A stretch of 64,000 nucleotides of DNA from Nocardia aurantia (GTDB taxonomy: Bacteria > Actinomycetota > Actinomycetes > Mycobacteriales > Mycobacteriaceae): assembly GCF_009604425.1 (NCBI RefSeq), contig NZ_WEGI01000005.1, positions 310,001 through 374,000 of the forward strand, in the 5' to 3' direction. Below are positions 25,477 through 34,844 of the stretch, in pieces. Numbering within the stretch: position 1 is the stretch's first letter; each line of letters opens with the position of its first letter. The notes under the pieces are model-generated. The model was not told where the DNA came from. It saw nothing but the letters and a program-made list of their open reading frames with translations, and did no database searches. Both the position numbers and the translations under genes were made by a program.

Positions 25477-26622
25477 GTGGCCAGGTGGCTGTTGCATGTC
25501 GATCTCGACCAGTTCCAGGCGGCGGTGGAGTTCCGCCGGCACCGGGAGCTGCGCGGTTTGCCGGTCATCGTGGGTGGTAACGGTGATCCGGCCGAGCCGC
25601 GCAAGGTGGTCACCTGTGCTTCCTATCCCGCTCGGGCCTTCGGGGTGCGGGCGGGTATGCCGCTGCGGCAGGCGGCCCGGCTGTGTCCGGAGGGCGTCTT
25701 CCTGCCTCTCGACATGGCCACTTACGAGGAGGCCTCCGCCGAGGTGATGGATCTGCTGCGCACCTTCCCGGTCCGGGTCGAGGTACTCGGCTGGGACGAG
25801 GCGTTCCTTGCCGCCGATACCGACGATCCGGAGCTGCTGGCCCGCGAGATCCGTGGTGCGGTAGCGGAATTGGATCTGACCTGTTCGATCGGTATCGGCG
25901 ACAACAAGTTGCGGGCCAAGCTGGCGACCGGGTTCGCGAAGGCTGTCGGCAAGGGCGAGGCCGGAAACGAATCGCCGGCGGGCGTCGAGCAGGAAAGCCG
26001 GGTCGAGGGCGACGCTTCGGTCGCCGGGAGCGATGCTTCGTTCGCGGTGGCCGGGAGTGGGATGTTCCGGCTCACCGCCGACAATTGGACCGCGCTGATG
26101 GCGGACCGTCCGACCAGCGCGCTGTGGGGTATCGGCTCTCGTATCGCGAAACGGCTGTCGGAGTTGGGGATCGATACGGTGGCCCAGTTGGCGGCGGCCG
26201 ATCGCGACCGGCTGGCGGCGGCGTTCGGGCCCAATACCGGGCCCTATCTGTGGGTTCTCGGGCACGGCGCGGGTGACACAGATGTCGTCACCGCGCCGCA
26301 CATCCCGGTCGGGCACAGCAAGTCCGAGACGTTTCCGCACGATCTCACCGACCGGGCCGCGATCGAGGCTCAGGTGGCCCGCCTCGCCGCCGAGGTCGCG
26401 GAGGAGGTGGCCGCCGATGGGCGGGTCACCGCGCGGGTCGGGGTCATCGTGCGTACCAATACGTTCTTCACGCGAACCAAGCAGCGCAAACTTCCCGCGC
26501 CGACGACCGATATCGCCGAGATCGTGGACACCGCCCTGGCGGTGCTGGCCCGATTCGAACTCGATCGGCCGATCCGGCTGCTCGGGGTGCGTCTGGAACT
26601 CGTCCCGCTCGACACGCCGTGA
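25477..26622 (+). CDS. dinB: Y-family DNA polymerase IV, DinB2 type
   Basis: Translesion polymerase of 381 residues. HVDLDQF at residues 7-13 supplies Asp9 and Asp11; WDEAFL carries the second acidic pair and SIGIGDNKLRAK the palm motif. The stretch from VIVGGNGDP through VTCASY closely resembles mycobacterial DinB2 as I recall it. The steric-gate position is Gln14, where most DinB proteins have an aromatic residue and mycobacterial DinB2 a leucine that lets it insert ribonucleotides. An insertion of about 30 Glu/Ala/Ser-rich residues (about 155-187) separates palm and thumb. Starts at GTG. No beta-clamp motif is obvious at the C-terminus, which also fits DinB2. Confidence 0.9.
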   Translation: MARWLLHVDLDQFQAAVEFRRHRELRGLPVIVGGNGDPAEPRKVVTCASYPARAFGVRAGMPLRQAARLCPEGVFLPLDMATYEEASAEVMDLLRTFPVRVEVLGWDEAFLAADTDDPELLAREIRGAVAELDLTCSIGIGDNKLRAKLATGFAKAVGKGEAGNESPAGVEQESRVEGDASVAGSDASFAVAGSGMFRLTADNWTALMADRPTSALWGIGSRIAKRLSELGIDTVAQLAAADRDRLAAAFGPNTGPYLWVLGHGAGDTDVVTAPHIPVGHSKSETFPHDLTDRAAIEAQVARLAAEVAEEVAADGRVTARVGVIVRTNTFFTRTKQRKLPAPTTDIAEIVDTALAVLARFELDRPIRLLGVRLELVPLDTP

Positions 26623-26750
26623 GTTCGCGCGAAGTCGTCGACACCGGGTATGCAGGGATGCGGAGCGTTGATGCGCCCGCGCGCCGAGCGCGGCGGATCG
26701 GTTTGTCATGCTGTGAGCCGAGAGCTGAGATTGATGTGGGAAGGCTGTCC

Positions 26751-27536
26751 ATGAGCAAGTACGAGACGATCCGGTTCGAACAGTCCGGGGGCATCGCACG
26801 GATCACCCTGAACCGGCCCGAGGCCGCGAACGGCATCAACCATGTGCTGGGCCACGAACTCGCCGAGATCGCGGGCCTGATCGCCGACGATCCGGCGGTC
26901 AAGGTGGTCATCCTGACCGGTGAGGGCAAGTTCTTCTCCGCCGGCGGCGATCTGAAGGCGATGGCGGCGAACGAGTCCAAGGCCGGCGCCTACGTGAAGG
27001 GGCTGGCCGACGATCTGCACCGAGCGCTGTCCTCCTTCGCGCGGATGGACGCGCTGCTGATCATCGGGGTGAACGGGGTCGCCGCGGGCGCCGGGTTCAG
27101 CCTCGCGGTGACCGGCGATCTGGTGGTCGCCGCCGACACCGCCTCCTTCACCATGGCCTACACCCGCGCGGGCCTGAGCCCCGACGGCGGCGCCTCCTAC
27201 TATCTGCCGCGCCTGATCGGCCTGCGCCGCACTCAGGAGCTCATGCTCACCAACCGTTCCCTGTCCGCGGCCGAGGCGCTGGACTGGGGCCTGTTGCACC
27301 GGGTCGTGCCCGCCGCCGAGCTCGCCACGGCTGTCGACGAACTGGCCGCGCAGTTCGCCGCGGGCCCGAAGCTGTCCAACGCGAATGTGAAGAAGCTGCT
27401 GCTGGTCAGCTCCGACCACACCCTCGAGGAGCAGTTGGCTCGCGAGGCCGCCTTCATCTCGCACTGCGCCGACTCCGCGGACGGACAGGAGGGCATCGCG
27501 GCGTTCCTCGGCAAGCGCACTCCTAAGTTCGCCTGA
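26751..27536 (+). CDS. Enoyl-CoA hydratase/isomerase family protein, PaaG-like
   Basis: Crotonase-fold protein of 261 residues. Oxyanion-hole segments are SAGGDL (63-68) and AAGAGF (111-116). The catalytic region reads GLSPDGGASYYLPRL with Asp145, as in PaaG-type isomerases, rather than the paired glutamates of enoyl-CoA hydratase. That favours double-bond or epoxide isomerisation of an acyl-CoA over simple hydration. GGGAAGG lies about 6 bases before the ATG at 26751; the frame's extension to 26619 has no such site. Precedes the Ddn-like gene on the same strand by about 110 bases. Confidence 0.85.
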   Translation: MSKYETIRFEQSGGIARITLNRPEAANGINHVLGHELAEIAGLIADDPAVKVVILTGEGKFFSAGGDLKAMAANESKAGAYVKGLADDLHRALSSFARMDALLIIGVNGVAAGAGFSLAVTGDLVVAADTASFTMAYTRAGLSPDGGASYYLPRLIGLRRTQELMLTNRSLSAAEALDWGLLHRVVPAAELATAVDELAAQFAAGPKLSNANVKKLLLVSSDHTLEEQLAREAAFISHCADSADGQEGIAAFLGKRTPKFA

Positions 27537-27643
27537 CACCCCTGCGGCCGGTCCTGCTGCCATCCGGCAGGGCCGCCGTGTCGCCTCCGCCACGCCGTGT
27601 CGATTGCGGTGCCGGTTCCGTTCCATTCGGGAGAATTCGTTTC

Positions 27644-28072
27644 ATGAGCACACCGGACGACTGGAATACCACAATCATCGAAGAGTTCCGGGCGAACGAG
27701 GGCCGGGTCGGCGGCCAGTTCGAGGGCGCCCCGATGATCCTGGTCCATCACCGCGGCCGCAAGAGCGGTCGCGAGGTGGTGACCCCGATGATGTACCTGG
27801 CCGACGAGCAGGCGCCCGACACCATCTACGTTTTCGCCTCCAAGGCCGGCGCACCCACCAACCCCGCCTGGTACTACAACCTGACCACCGCCGGTAGCGG
27901 CACCATCGAACGCGGCACCGGCAGCTATCCCGTCACCGTCGAGGAGGTGACCGGCGAGCGCCGCGACGCCATCTACGCCGAGCAGGCCCGCCGCTACCCG
28001 GGTTTCGCCGACTACGCCCGCAAGACCGAAGGTGTCCGGACCATCCCGGTCCTGGCGCTGCACCGCGCCTGA
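27644..28072 (+). CDS. Deazaflavin (F420)-dependent nitroreductase family protein
   Basis: Ddn/DUF385-type split-barrel protein of 142 residues, which in relatives binds reduced F420 and reduces quinones or nitro compounds. Family features visible: ILVHHRGRKSGREVVTPMMY, the PAWYYNL motif and the C-terminal VRTIPVLALHR. The start at 27644 has GGGAG 11 bases upstream. Occurrence of this family implies an F420-making actinobacterium. A 52-bp inverted repeat 48 bases after the stop may end the transcript. Confidence 0.85.
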   Translation: MSTPDDWNTTIIEEFRANEGRVGGQFEGAPMILVHHRGRKSGREVVTPMMYLADEQAPDTIYVFASKAGAPTNPAWYYNLTTAGSGTIERGTGSYPVTVEEVTGERRDAIYAEQARRYPGFADYARKTEGVRTIPVLALHRA

Positions 28073-28120
28073 CGGCCCCAGGTAGTCCGAAGTCGCACGG
28101 CCACAACAGGTCTGAGCGCT

Positions 28121-28172
28121 GCCGGTAACCGGCCCACTCCGTAACACCGTTTGAGTGGCACCGGTTACCGGC
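28121..28172. repeat. 52-bp inverted repeat / strong hairpin
   Basis: Outer arms GCCGGTAACCGG (28121-28132) and CCGGTTACCGGC (28161-28172) are perfect complements over 12 bp; inner arms CCACTC and GAGTGG add 6 bp around a 13-base loop. It sits after the Ddn-like gene at the edge of a gene-poor stretch. Could be a terminator without a U-tail or a protein site. Confidence 0.7.
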
Positions 28173-29226
28173 GCGAACCCGCCGAGCCCCGGATCGCGGT
28201 ATCGATACAGCTCGAGAAGGGTTGCGCTGCGCCCCGATTCGAGCGGCGAACACGTGGCACGTGCATGGCCGAATCGCCGCTGCCACCGCTGCTACCGGTG
28301 TCCTGCGCCCACTTTCTCCGTGCCGCTGTCCTGACACTGAAGTCTCTGTGTCACAGTGGAATTCGGACACGGACTGCGCGGCAAACTTGTCGGGCACGCA
28401 CTCGCCGGAGCACGTCGCCCGCCGGATTGATAGCCACTCCGACCCGGTGGCGACAGCTCCTGAGTGACCTGATCGGTGCCAGGAACCATTCGCCTGGTGG
28501 CGTTTTGACGCATCCGGCATCCGGGCTGTGCGCTGCGAGCCGCGATTCGGGATTGTGCGTCGCCGCGAGCGTTCGTGAGTTCACGAGCATCAGCGGCAGT
28601 ACCCACCCGGCAACCCGGTGTCGGCACGACGCGCGACCGGCACTCTCTACTCCCTGGTTACTCCGGATGTATCCAGATTCTTCTTTGTACGCAAGCCGTT
28701 TCACCTGTTTGTCGTGCGACAGGACGGGAGGCGACCCGGTCGTGGACGCTGACCCGCTGGGCACGCACTGGCCGAACACGCACCGCCGTGCCCTTGTTCC
28801 CGGGGTACCGAGAAGGGTAGCCGGGCCGGGGCCCCTTTCCGAGCCGTGTGTCGTCGGCTGGACCGTCACACCGGCGACGGCTGAATCCGTGGACTGTCCC
28901 GGCAGGAGCGATGCCACCCGGGCAGCGGATCGGCAGGTATGAGCCGGCGGCGTCGCCACGTGCACAGCGGCTGACTCACGGTCGGGGTCCGGCGGTTCGA
29001 GATGGTTCCTCGCGGCAGATGTGCAATCGGCGGCCCGCTGTCGTCGTGGCTTCCGGTGGTCGTCGTCGCACCGAGACCCGGCGGCTTCGTGCTCTCGGGA
29101 ACGGCTGATCGGTCACCCGGACCGGGCTGAATCGGCGCCGACACTGCGGCAGCAGGACGGCGACACGGATGCGATTGTGGCGACCGCTTGCGGCCATCGG
29201 TGATGTCGGAACCGCATAATGGCCGG
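28173..29226. other. About 1.05 kb without a supported gene
   Basis: Open frames on both strands (the longest about 260 codons) have no ribosome site, no hydrophobic core pattern and no recognisable motif. Codon use is unlike the neighbours. I looked for tRNA T-loops and cloverleaves and found none. It may be a decayed gene or a long regulatory/untranslated region. Confidence 0.4.
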
Positions 29227-30486
29227 ATGTCAGCCACTTTCGGGTCGTCGGATGGTCGGAACATCGTGCGCCGGATGGCCGATCCGGTGCGGACAGCGCT
29301 CGCCGAGCATCGGACGGTGATACTGCTCGGGGCCAGGCGGTGTGGGAAGTCGGCGGTTGTCGCGGCGCTGGCGCGTGAGTGCGGAGTTCCGTGCCGGTCC
29401 CTGGATCAGCCCACCCTGCGGCGGGTGGCGGCGTTCGACCCGGTCGAGTTCGTGGTCGGCGAGGATCCGGTGGTGATCGACGGGGTGCCGCAGGTACCCG
29501 AATTGCTACCTGCGGTGGAGAAGGCGGCGGCCCTCGGTTCGCGACCAGGGCGGTTCCTGCTCACCGGCTCGGTCCGCGCGCCGGGGTTCGGTGATCTGCC
29601 GACGGATGAGCCCGGCCGGACCGCCGTGCTCGAACTGTGGCCGCTGTCCCAGGGCGAACTGGACGGACGGCCCGACGGGTTCGTGGACCGGGTGTTCGCG
29701 GAGGGGGCGCGACTGGACCACGACAGCGGGGAGAAGCGTGCCGGGTACGTGGAAAGGATTGTGCGAGGCGGCTTTCCCGAGGCGGTATCTCGAACGCCGT
29801 TGCGGCGCAGACGTTTCTTCGAGACGTATCTGAACGAGCTGCTGGAGCGGGAGATCGGGCAGCTCGCCGAGATCGAGCGTGTCGATGAAATGCGGTTGCT
29901 GACCAGGCTGGTGGCGTCCCGGTCCGGTCAGCTGTTGATGGCGGGTACGGTGGCCGGCGAGCTGGGGATGGCGCAGCGCACCGTGGCGCGGTATCTCACG
30001 CTGCTGGAGGATGCCTTCCTGCTCAGGCGAATTCCGGCCTGGACGCGCGATATCGGGACCCGCGCGGTGAGCGCCGCCAAGGTGGCCGTGGTGGATTCGG
30101 GTCTGGCCACGCATCTGGTGGGTGTCGGCGAGGCCGAACTGCGTTCGCTGGCGGGCCCGTTGGGGCCGTTGCTCGAGGGCTTCGTCACGATGGAGATCGC
30201 CAGGCAGCTGACCTGGTCGGCGCCGGGGATCGAGATGTTCCACTACCGCACCCGGGATCAGCTCGAGGTCGACATCGTGCTGGAGAACCGGCGGGGACAG
30301 GTGGTGGCCGTCGATGTGAAGGCGGCGTCGACCGTGCGAGACGAGGACTTCCGCGGCCTGCGGCACCTCGCCGACCGGCTCGGTGCGGATCTGGTGGCCG
30401 GGATCGTGCTGCACACCGGTCCGCAGACGCTGGCGTTCGGGCCGCGCCTGCGCGCGGTACCGATCGGCGCGCTGTGGGAATCGTGA
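29227..30486 (+). CDS. AAA ATPase with DUF4143 C-terminal domain
   Basis: About 419 residues. Walker A is GARRCGKS near residue 34. The AAA part includes LLTGSVRAPGFG and the ELWPLSQGE segment typical of this group. The DUF4143 part begins near residue 195 with FFETYLNELLEREI, includes a winged-helix-like section and ends in a PD-(D/E)xK-like core (EVDIVLE...VVAVDVKA). Such proteins are widespread, cytoplasmic and of unknown role; defence or conflict functions have been proposed. Start uncertain: ATG at 29227 is chosen, with in-frame alternatives at 29188 and 29203; none has a clear ribosome site. Confidence 0.8.
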   Translation: MSATFGSSDGRNIVRRMADPVRTALAEHRTVILLGARRCGKSAVVAALARECGVPCRSLDQPTLRRVAAFDPVEFVVGEDPVVIDGVPQVPELLPAVEKAAALGSRPGRFLLTGSVRAPGFGDLPTDEPGRTAVLELWPLSQGELDGRPDGFVDRVFAEGARLDHDSGEKRAGYVERIVRGGFPEAVSRTPLRRRRFFETYLNELLEREIGQLAEIERVDEMRLLTRLVASRSGQLLMAGTVAGELGMAQRTVARYLTLLEDAFLLRRIPAWTRDIGTRAVSAAKVAVVDSGLATHLVGVGEAELRSLAGPLGPLLEGFVTMEIARQLTWSAPGIEMFHYRTRDQLEVDIVLENRRGQVVAVDVKAASTVRDEDFRGLRHLADRLGADLVAGIVLHTGPQTLAFGPRLRAVPIGALWES

Positions 30487-30493
30487 AATCCGC

Positions 30494-30925
30494 TCAGGCG
30501 CCCGGCAATCGGCGCCGCCCCGCGGCGAGATCGGCGGCGAGTTCCTCGTAGTCGAGGGACAGTTCCTCCAGGTTGGTCCAGGCATCCCAGAGACTCCAAT
30601 CGTCGGTGCGGGTGAGCGCGGTGAAGGCGACGGCGGTGTACTCGGCGATCCGGTCGACGACGGCGCCCATCGATCGCGCCGGACGGGCCGTGGCCGATTC
30701 CGGTGGAGGCGACAACCGGCCGCGCACCCATCGATCGATCCCGGTGACGAGTGCGGCCCGATTCTCGTCGAGCCCGGACCGCCGTAACGGTTCCAGTCTG
30801 GACAGTTGTTCGTGCAGCGCCGTCAATTCGTATGCGGCCCGCAACAATGGATGTTCGTCGTGTCCGCCGCCGCGGCAGGCGCGCATGAGTTCGTGTTTCG
30901 AGGGCAGTTCGGTCGGCTCCGTCAT
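30494..30925 (-). CDS. DUF4254-like small protein
   Basis: A 143-residue, mostly helical protein. The segment LLRAAYELTALHEQL and the C-terminal WDAWTNLEELSLDYEELAAD resemble DUF4254 proteins frequent in Nocardia. Function unknown. The ATG at 30925 overlaps the stop of the upstream small membrane-protein gene (ATGA, 30922-30925), so they are coupled. The longer frame to 31078 is arginine/proline-rich and is rejected. It converges with the DUF4143 ATPase gene, 7 bases away. Confidence 0.65.
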   Translation of the reverse strand: MTEPTELPSKHELMRACRGGGHDEHPLLRAAYELTALHEQLSRLEPLRRSGLDENRAALVTGIDRWVRGRLSPPPESATARPARSMGAVVDRIAEYTAVAFTALTRTDDWSLWDAWTNLEELSLDYEELAADLAAGRRRLPGA

Positions 30926-31107
30926 CCGGTCACCCGTCCGGATGATTCCCGCCATTCCCGGGCCAGCCGGCGTTCGATCTCGGCGACCGTCGGTCTGCCG
31001 TCGGGGCGGCGCCGGTGCCGCCGTTCCGGCAGGTCGATGCCGGTCAGGACCAGGAACAGGGCGATGCACGCCACCCATGCGGCCACCACCGCGAGTACGA
31101 ACACCAT
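30922..31107 (-). CDS. Small membrane-anchored protein
   Basis: A 61-residue protein with an N-terminal membrane helix (VFVLAVVAAWVACIALFLVL) and a basic cytoplasmic tail rich in Arg (PERRHRRRPDGRP, EIERRLAREWRE). GGGGGAAG lies 4 bases before the ATG. Its stop overlaps the start of the DUF4254-like gene, so the pair forms a two-gene operon. No family recognised. Confidence 0.6.
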   Translation of the reverse strand: MVFVLAVVAAWVACIALFLVLTGIDLPERRHRRRPDGRPTVAEIERRLAREWRESSGRVTG

Positions 31108-31375
31108 GCTACTTCCCCCTTTATGCGACCCGAGCTCCGAAAGTGATTGCCACTCTATAGCCTTTGCCGCGCCGCGCCACAAATCGATTGCTTATGTGAA
31201 CTTCCGGACGGAAATTGTTGGGGTCGCTGAATATTCGATAAGGAGTATGTCGGAGAACGGTTTTCGCACAGCTATCTGTGGATTCGAATGCGTATCGGTA
31301 AATAATTAGCGGCACGGGGTGCGGGAGTGCGAGAGGTCCTTCACCGGCCGCGGCGGCCCACCTATGCTCGGACCC

Positions 31376-32371
31376 ATGGTGTTTCAGGCGATGGTGGCGC
31401 GCGAGACGGACAGTGGTGTGACGTTGGCCCGGGAGGAGGTCGGTGACGAGTTCCTCGGCCCGGGGAATGTCACCGTCGAGGTGCACTTCTCCAGCGCCAA
31501 CTTCAAGGACGGGCTGGCCGTCACCCCCGGTGGCGGTGTGGTGCGCAACTATCCCATCATCCCCGGCATCGACCTGACCGGCACGGTGGTCGACTCGGCC
31601 GATCCGCGGTTCGCCCCCGGCGACGCCGTCGTGGCGCACGGTTACGAGATCGGCGTGAGCCACCACGGCGGATTCGCCCAATACGCCCGGGTTCCGGCCG
31701 AATGGGTGGTCGGGCTCGACGGGCTGAGCACCCGCGAGGCCGCCGCGATCGGCACCGCCGGATTCACCGCCGCGATGAGCGTCGCGGCCCTGCTCGACCG
31801 CGGCCTGTCCCCCGCCGACGGCCCGGTCCTGGTCACGGGTGCGACAGGTGGCGTCGGCACGGTGGCCGTCGACATCCTCGCCGGACTCGGCTTCGAGGTG
31901 GTGGCCTCCACCGGCAAGGCCGATGCGGGCGAACTGCTCTCGGCACTCGGCGCGAAATCCGTGATCGGCCGCCTCCCCGAGGATCCGGCCGCGAAAATCC
32001 GCCCGCTCGGCAAGGCGCAGTGGGCGGCGGCCGTCGACAGTGTCGGCGGCGCGTCCCTCGCCTACATCCTCAGCACCGTGAAATACGGTGGCGCGGTGGC
32101 GGTCAGCGGCCTCACCGGCGGCACCGCGCTCCCCACCACGGTCATGCCGTTCATCCTGCGCGGCGTCTCCCTGCTGGGCATCGACTCGGTGAACTTCCCG
32201 ATCGACGCCCGCCGCGCCCTGTGGACCCGGCTCGGCGGAGACCTGAAACCACAGCATCTTTCGGCCATCGAGCACTACGCCCCGGTGACCGACGCGGAAA
32301 AGGTCCTGCGCGACATCCACGCCGGCGGCCACTCGGGCCGCACGGTCCTCGGCGTCGCGGGCGAGTTCTGA
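31376..32371 (+). CDS. AcuI/YhdH-type NADPH-dependent acryloyl-CoA reductase-like oxidoreductase
   Basis: MDR-family oxidoreductase of 331 residues. The N-terminus has SSANFKDGLAVT, a hallmark of the YhdH/AcuI group, and TGATGGVGTVA is the nucleotide-binding loop. There is no zinc. Relatives reduce acryloyl-CoA to propionyl-CoA or quinone-like enones. I start at the ATG of VFQAMVARE; upstream ATG 31364 and the frame start at 31319 are alternatives. It converges with the aromatic-pathway fusion gene. Confidence 0.85.
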   Translation: MVFQAMVARETDSGVTLAREEVGDEFLGPGNVTVEVHFSSANFKDGLAVTPGGGVVRNYPIIPGIDLTGTVVDSADPRFAPGDAVVAHGYEIGVSHHGGFAQYARVPAEWVVGLDGLSTREAAAIGTAGFTAAMSVAALLDRGLSPADGPVLVTGATGGVGTVAVDILAGLGFEVVASTGKADAGELLSALGAKSVIGRLPEDPAAKIRPLGKAQWAAAVDSVGGASLAYILSTVKYGGAVAVSGLTGGTALPTTVMPFILRGVSLLGIDSVNFPIDARRALWTRLGGDLKPQHLSAIEHYAPVTDAEKVLRDIHAGGHSGRTVLGVAGEF

Positions 32372-32372
32372 A

Positions 32373-32489
32373 TCAGGCGCGAGTCGCGGACGGCGGCGCA
32401 CGCGTCGGCCGCAGCCCGATGGTGAACTCGTCCAGCGCGTCGATCAGCGCATCGACCGACACGGCGATCGCCTCGGTGGGAGTGACCAT
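32373..32489 (-). CDS. Short 38-codon frame, possible remnant
   Basis: ATG at 32489 opens 38 codons with a protein-like composition (AVSVDALIDALDEFTIGLRP). It lies immediately after, and in the same frame as, the stop codon of the fusion gene at 32511. It could be a separate micro-ORF, the end of a deleted neighbour or a read-through tail. No ribosome site is obvious. Confidence 0.25.
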   Translation of the reverse strand: MVTPTEAIAVSVDALIDALDEFTIGLRPTRAPPSATRA

Positions 32490-32510
32490 GCCGGTGGAAA
32501 GGTCCGGCGC

Positions 32511-34526
32511 TCAACGATTCTCCGGCGCCAGCACGATGTCGAATCGGGTCCGGGTCCAGGTCCGAGCGCCCGGGTCCCGGCCGTCCGGGGTCGGGCTCCC
32601 GGCGGGCTGCCGGTCGAAGGGCCGGATCAGCGAATCCTTCACGCCGAAGACGCTGTCGCCGATCGCCAGTTGCGGATCGTCCGCGACGAAGATGTGCGTC
32701 ACCAAGGTGCGGTAGCCGGGAGCGGTCACCATGAAGTGCAGGTGAGCGGCCCGCACCGGCGACCGCCCGGTCGCCTCGAGCAGCTCACCGACCGGCCCGT
32801 CGTGCGGAATCGGATACGGCGTCGGCGTCAGACCCCAGAATCGGTACCGGCCCCCGGCGTCGGTGTGCAGATGCCCCCGCCCGGCGAGCGCGTCGCCGGG
32901 GTACTGGACGTCGTAGCACCCAGCGGCGTCGGCCTCCCACACCTCGATCCGGGCGTCTCCGATCGGTGTCCCGTCGACGGAGCTGACGGTGCCCTCCACC
33001 CAGCACGGCTCGCCGACCGCACCCCGGGCGATATCGCCACCGGGCGCGATCTCCGGCGAATCGGCCACGAAGAACGGCCCGAACACGGTGGCCTCGGTCG
33101 CGTTCCCGTTCGCCGGATTCGACACCGTGATCGTCTGCATCGACACGCCGAGCACATCGGACAGCAGGATGAACTCCTGCCGCCGGTCGTCGGTGATGTG
33201 CCCGGCCCGGGTGAGGAACTCGATCGCCGTCTCCCACTCCCCCGCATCGAGCCGCACTTCCCGCACGAAGGCGTGCAGATGTCGCGTCAGGGCCTGCATC
33301 AGCATCCGCAGCCGCGGATCGGCGGTCCCGTCGAACGAGGCGGCCACCCGATCGGTGAGGGTCTGCTCCCGGATGGCCTGTTCCACCTCGGCCGGCACCG
33401 CCGGATTCGACCCGGTGCGGGCGGCGGTCAGCAGGGCGGTCAGGTTGGCCGCGGTCACCGGCACCGGATTCGACGGTGGCGCCACCGCCAGCATGTTCGG
33501 CACGGCCGCCGCGACATCCTCGGCGGTGAGACCGGATTCGGCGAGCGCGGTCGGCGCGTGCAATGCCCGATACAGCTCGCCGAGCGCGCCGATCGCGGCG
33601 GCCGGACCGGCCGCGGGCACGACCGGCGGATGTCCGAGGGCCGTGGCCAGTCGACCGGCCAGATCCGGGACCGCGGGCGCGTTGAACGCGAGCACATGCG
33701 GCAGCACCACGGCATGCGTCCGGGCGTGCGGCAGATCGAAGGCCCCGCCCAGCACATGACAGATCTTGTGATGCAGCCCCGAACCCGCCGACGCGAAGGC
33801 GACCGCGGCCAGATAGCAGCCGTACAGCGCCCGCTCCCGCGCCGAGCCGTCGCCCGGATCGGCCACGATGCCGCGCAGTGCGGTGGCGAGCGCCCGCGCC
33901 CCCTCCAGCGCCATGGCCCGGTTGATCGGATCGGCCCGCGGCGCCCACAGCGCATCCACGCAGTGCGCCAGCGCATTCAGCCCACTGGTCACGGCCAGTT
34001 CGACCGGCATGGACCGGGACAACTCCGCGTCGTACACCACCGCCACCGGCAGCACCGCCCGATCGGATCCGGTCCGCTTACCGTCCGAGTCGGTCAACCC
34101 CCACACATCGGTGGCCTCCGACCCGGCGTAGGTGGTCGGCACGGCGACGATCGGCAACCCGCTGGTCAGCGCGACGACTTTAGCCAGTCCGACAGCCGAC
34201 CCGCCACCCACCGCCACCAGCAGGTCGACTCCCGCCGTCGACGCGGCTGCCCGCGCGCGCTCGGCGGTGTCCACCGGCACGTGCTGCCGAACCTCGGTCC
34301 AGCGCAACGCCACCGGAACCACGGCCGCCAGCCGATCGACGTTCGCGGTGTCCCGCGTCGAGGCGATCAGCATGACCCGCTCGGCCCCGAGCCGCTCCAC
34401 CTCGGCCCGCAGCAACTCCGCCGCCCGCCCGTGCCCGAACCCGACCCGCTGCCCCAGCGTCTCGTGCGTGAACGAGATGCCGGAATCGGCAGCCGCGCTG
34501 TGCGGGAACATGGACGACTCGGTCAT
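32511..34526 (-). CDS. Fusion: maleylacetate reductase + hydroxyquinol 1,2-dioxygenase
   Basis: A 671-residue protein joining two consecutive steps of hydroxyquinol/resorcinol degradation. Residues 15-370 are an iron-type alcohol dehydrogenase fold of the maleylacetate reductase group: VGGGSAVG near 106-113, PTTYAGSE, and [17 protein letters not shown]. Residues about 385-671 are an intradiol dioxygenase with Fe(III) ligands Tyr538, Tyr571, His595 and His597. The dioxygenase opens hydroxyquinol to maleylacetate, and the reductase converts this to 3-oxoadipate. The frame is uninterrupted, so this is a fusion rather than an assembly error. I recall similarly named fusions in databases. No hydroxyquinol-forming monooxygenase is adjacent. 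Confidence 0.9.
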   Translation of the reverse strand: MTESSMFPHSAAADSGISFTHETLGQRVGFGHGRAAELLRAEVERLGAERVMLIASTRDTANVDRLAAVVPVALRWTEVRQHVPVDTAERARAAASTAGVDLLVAVGGGSAVGLAKVVALTSGLPIVAVPTTYAGSEATDVWGLTDSDGKRTGSDRAVLPVAVVYDAELSRSMPVELAVTSGLNALAHCVDALWAPRADPINRAMALEGARALATALRGIVADPGDGSARERALYGCYLAAVAFASAGSGLHHKICHVLGGAFDLPHARTHAVVLPHVLAFNAPAVPDLAGRLATALGHPPVVPAAGPAAAIGALGELYRALHAPTALAESGLTAEDVAAAVPNMLAVAPPSNPVPVTAANLTALLTAARTGSNPAVPAEVEQAIREQTLTDRVAASFDGTADPRLRMLMQALTRHLHAFVREVRLDAGEWETAIEFLTRAGHITDDRRQEFILLSDVLGVSMQTITVSNPANGNATEATVFGPFFVADSPEIAPGGDIARGAVGEPCWVEGTVSSVDGTPIGDARIEVWEADAAGCYDVQYPGDALAGRGHLHTDAGGRYRFWGLTPTPYPIPHDGPVGELLEATGRSPVRAAHLHFMVTAPGYRTLVTHIFVADDPQLAIGDSVFGVKDSLIRPFDRQPAGSPTPDGRDPGARTWTRTRFDIVLAPENR

Positions 34527-34757
34527 TGTCGGCGCCTCTCACGGAGCGGATCTGATCGGGCTCGGCGGCACCCGGCCGCACACCCGACGAGCATCCCACC
34601 GAACCTCTCTCGCCCACCCCCCGCACGCTCCGATCGGCGCCGAACCCGCGTCCATCCCGCACGTTCGTGTCCACGGTCGGCGCCGAACCTGCCGGGCCGA
34701 AACACGCTCGGCCGCAGGTACCCGGGTCGCCGGCCGTCGACGTCGAGCGCGCCCGTC

Positions 34758-34788
34758 GGAGCAGGGACCGAACAGGTTCGGTTGCTCC
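34758..34788. other. Stem-loop downstream of 3HB6H gene
   Basis: GGAGCA/TGCTCC and ACCGAAC/GTTCGGT form a 13-bp stem with a GGG bulge and a 2-base centre. It lies 57 bases after the 3-hydroxybenzoate 6-hydroxylase stop, in an otherwise empty 318-base gap (34527-34844). There is no U-tail; either a terminator of actinomycete type or an operator. Confidence 0.4.
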
Positions 34789-34844
34789 GAGATCCGGTCG
34801 GGGCGAACCGGTCTGCCACCGCCCGGTTTCCTGCGCCCCCGGAA

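Noticed and set aside
28073..29226. tRNA or small RNA gene in the gene-poor gap
   Set aside because: No T-loop consensus or cloverleaf folding seen by eye; only the 52-bp hairpin is solid.
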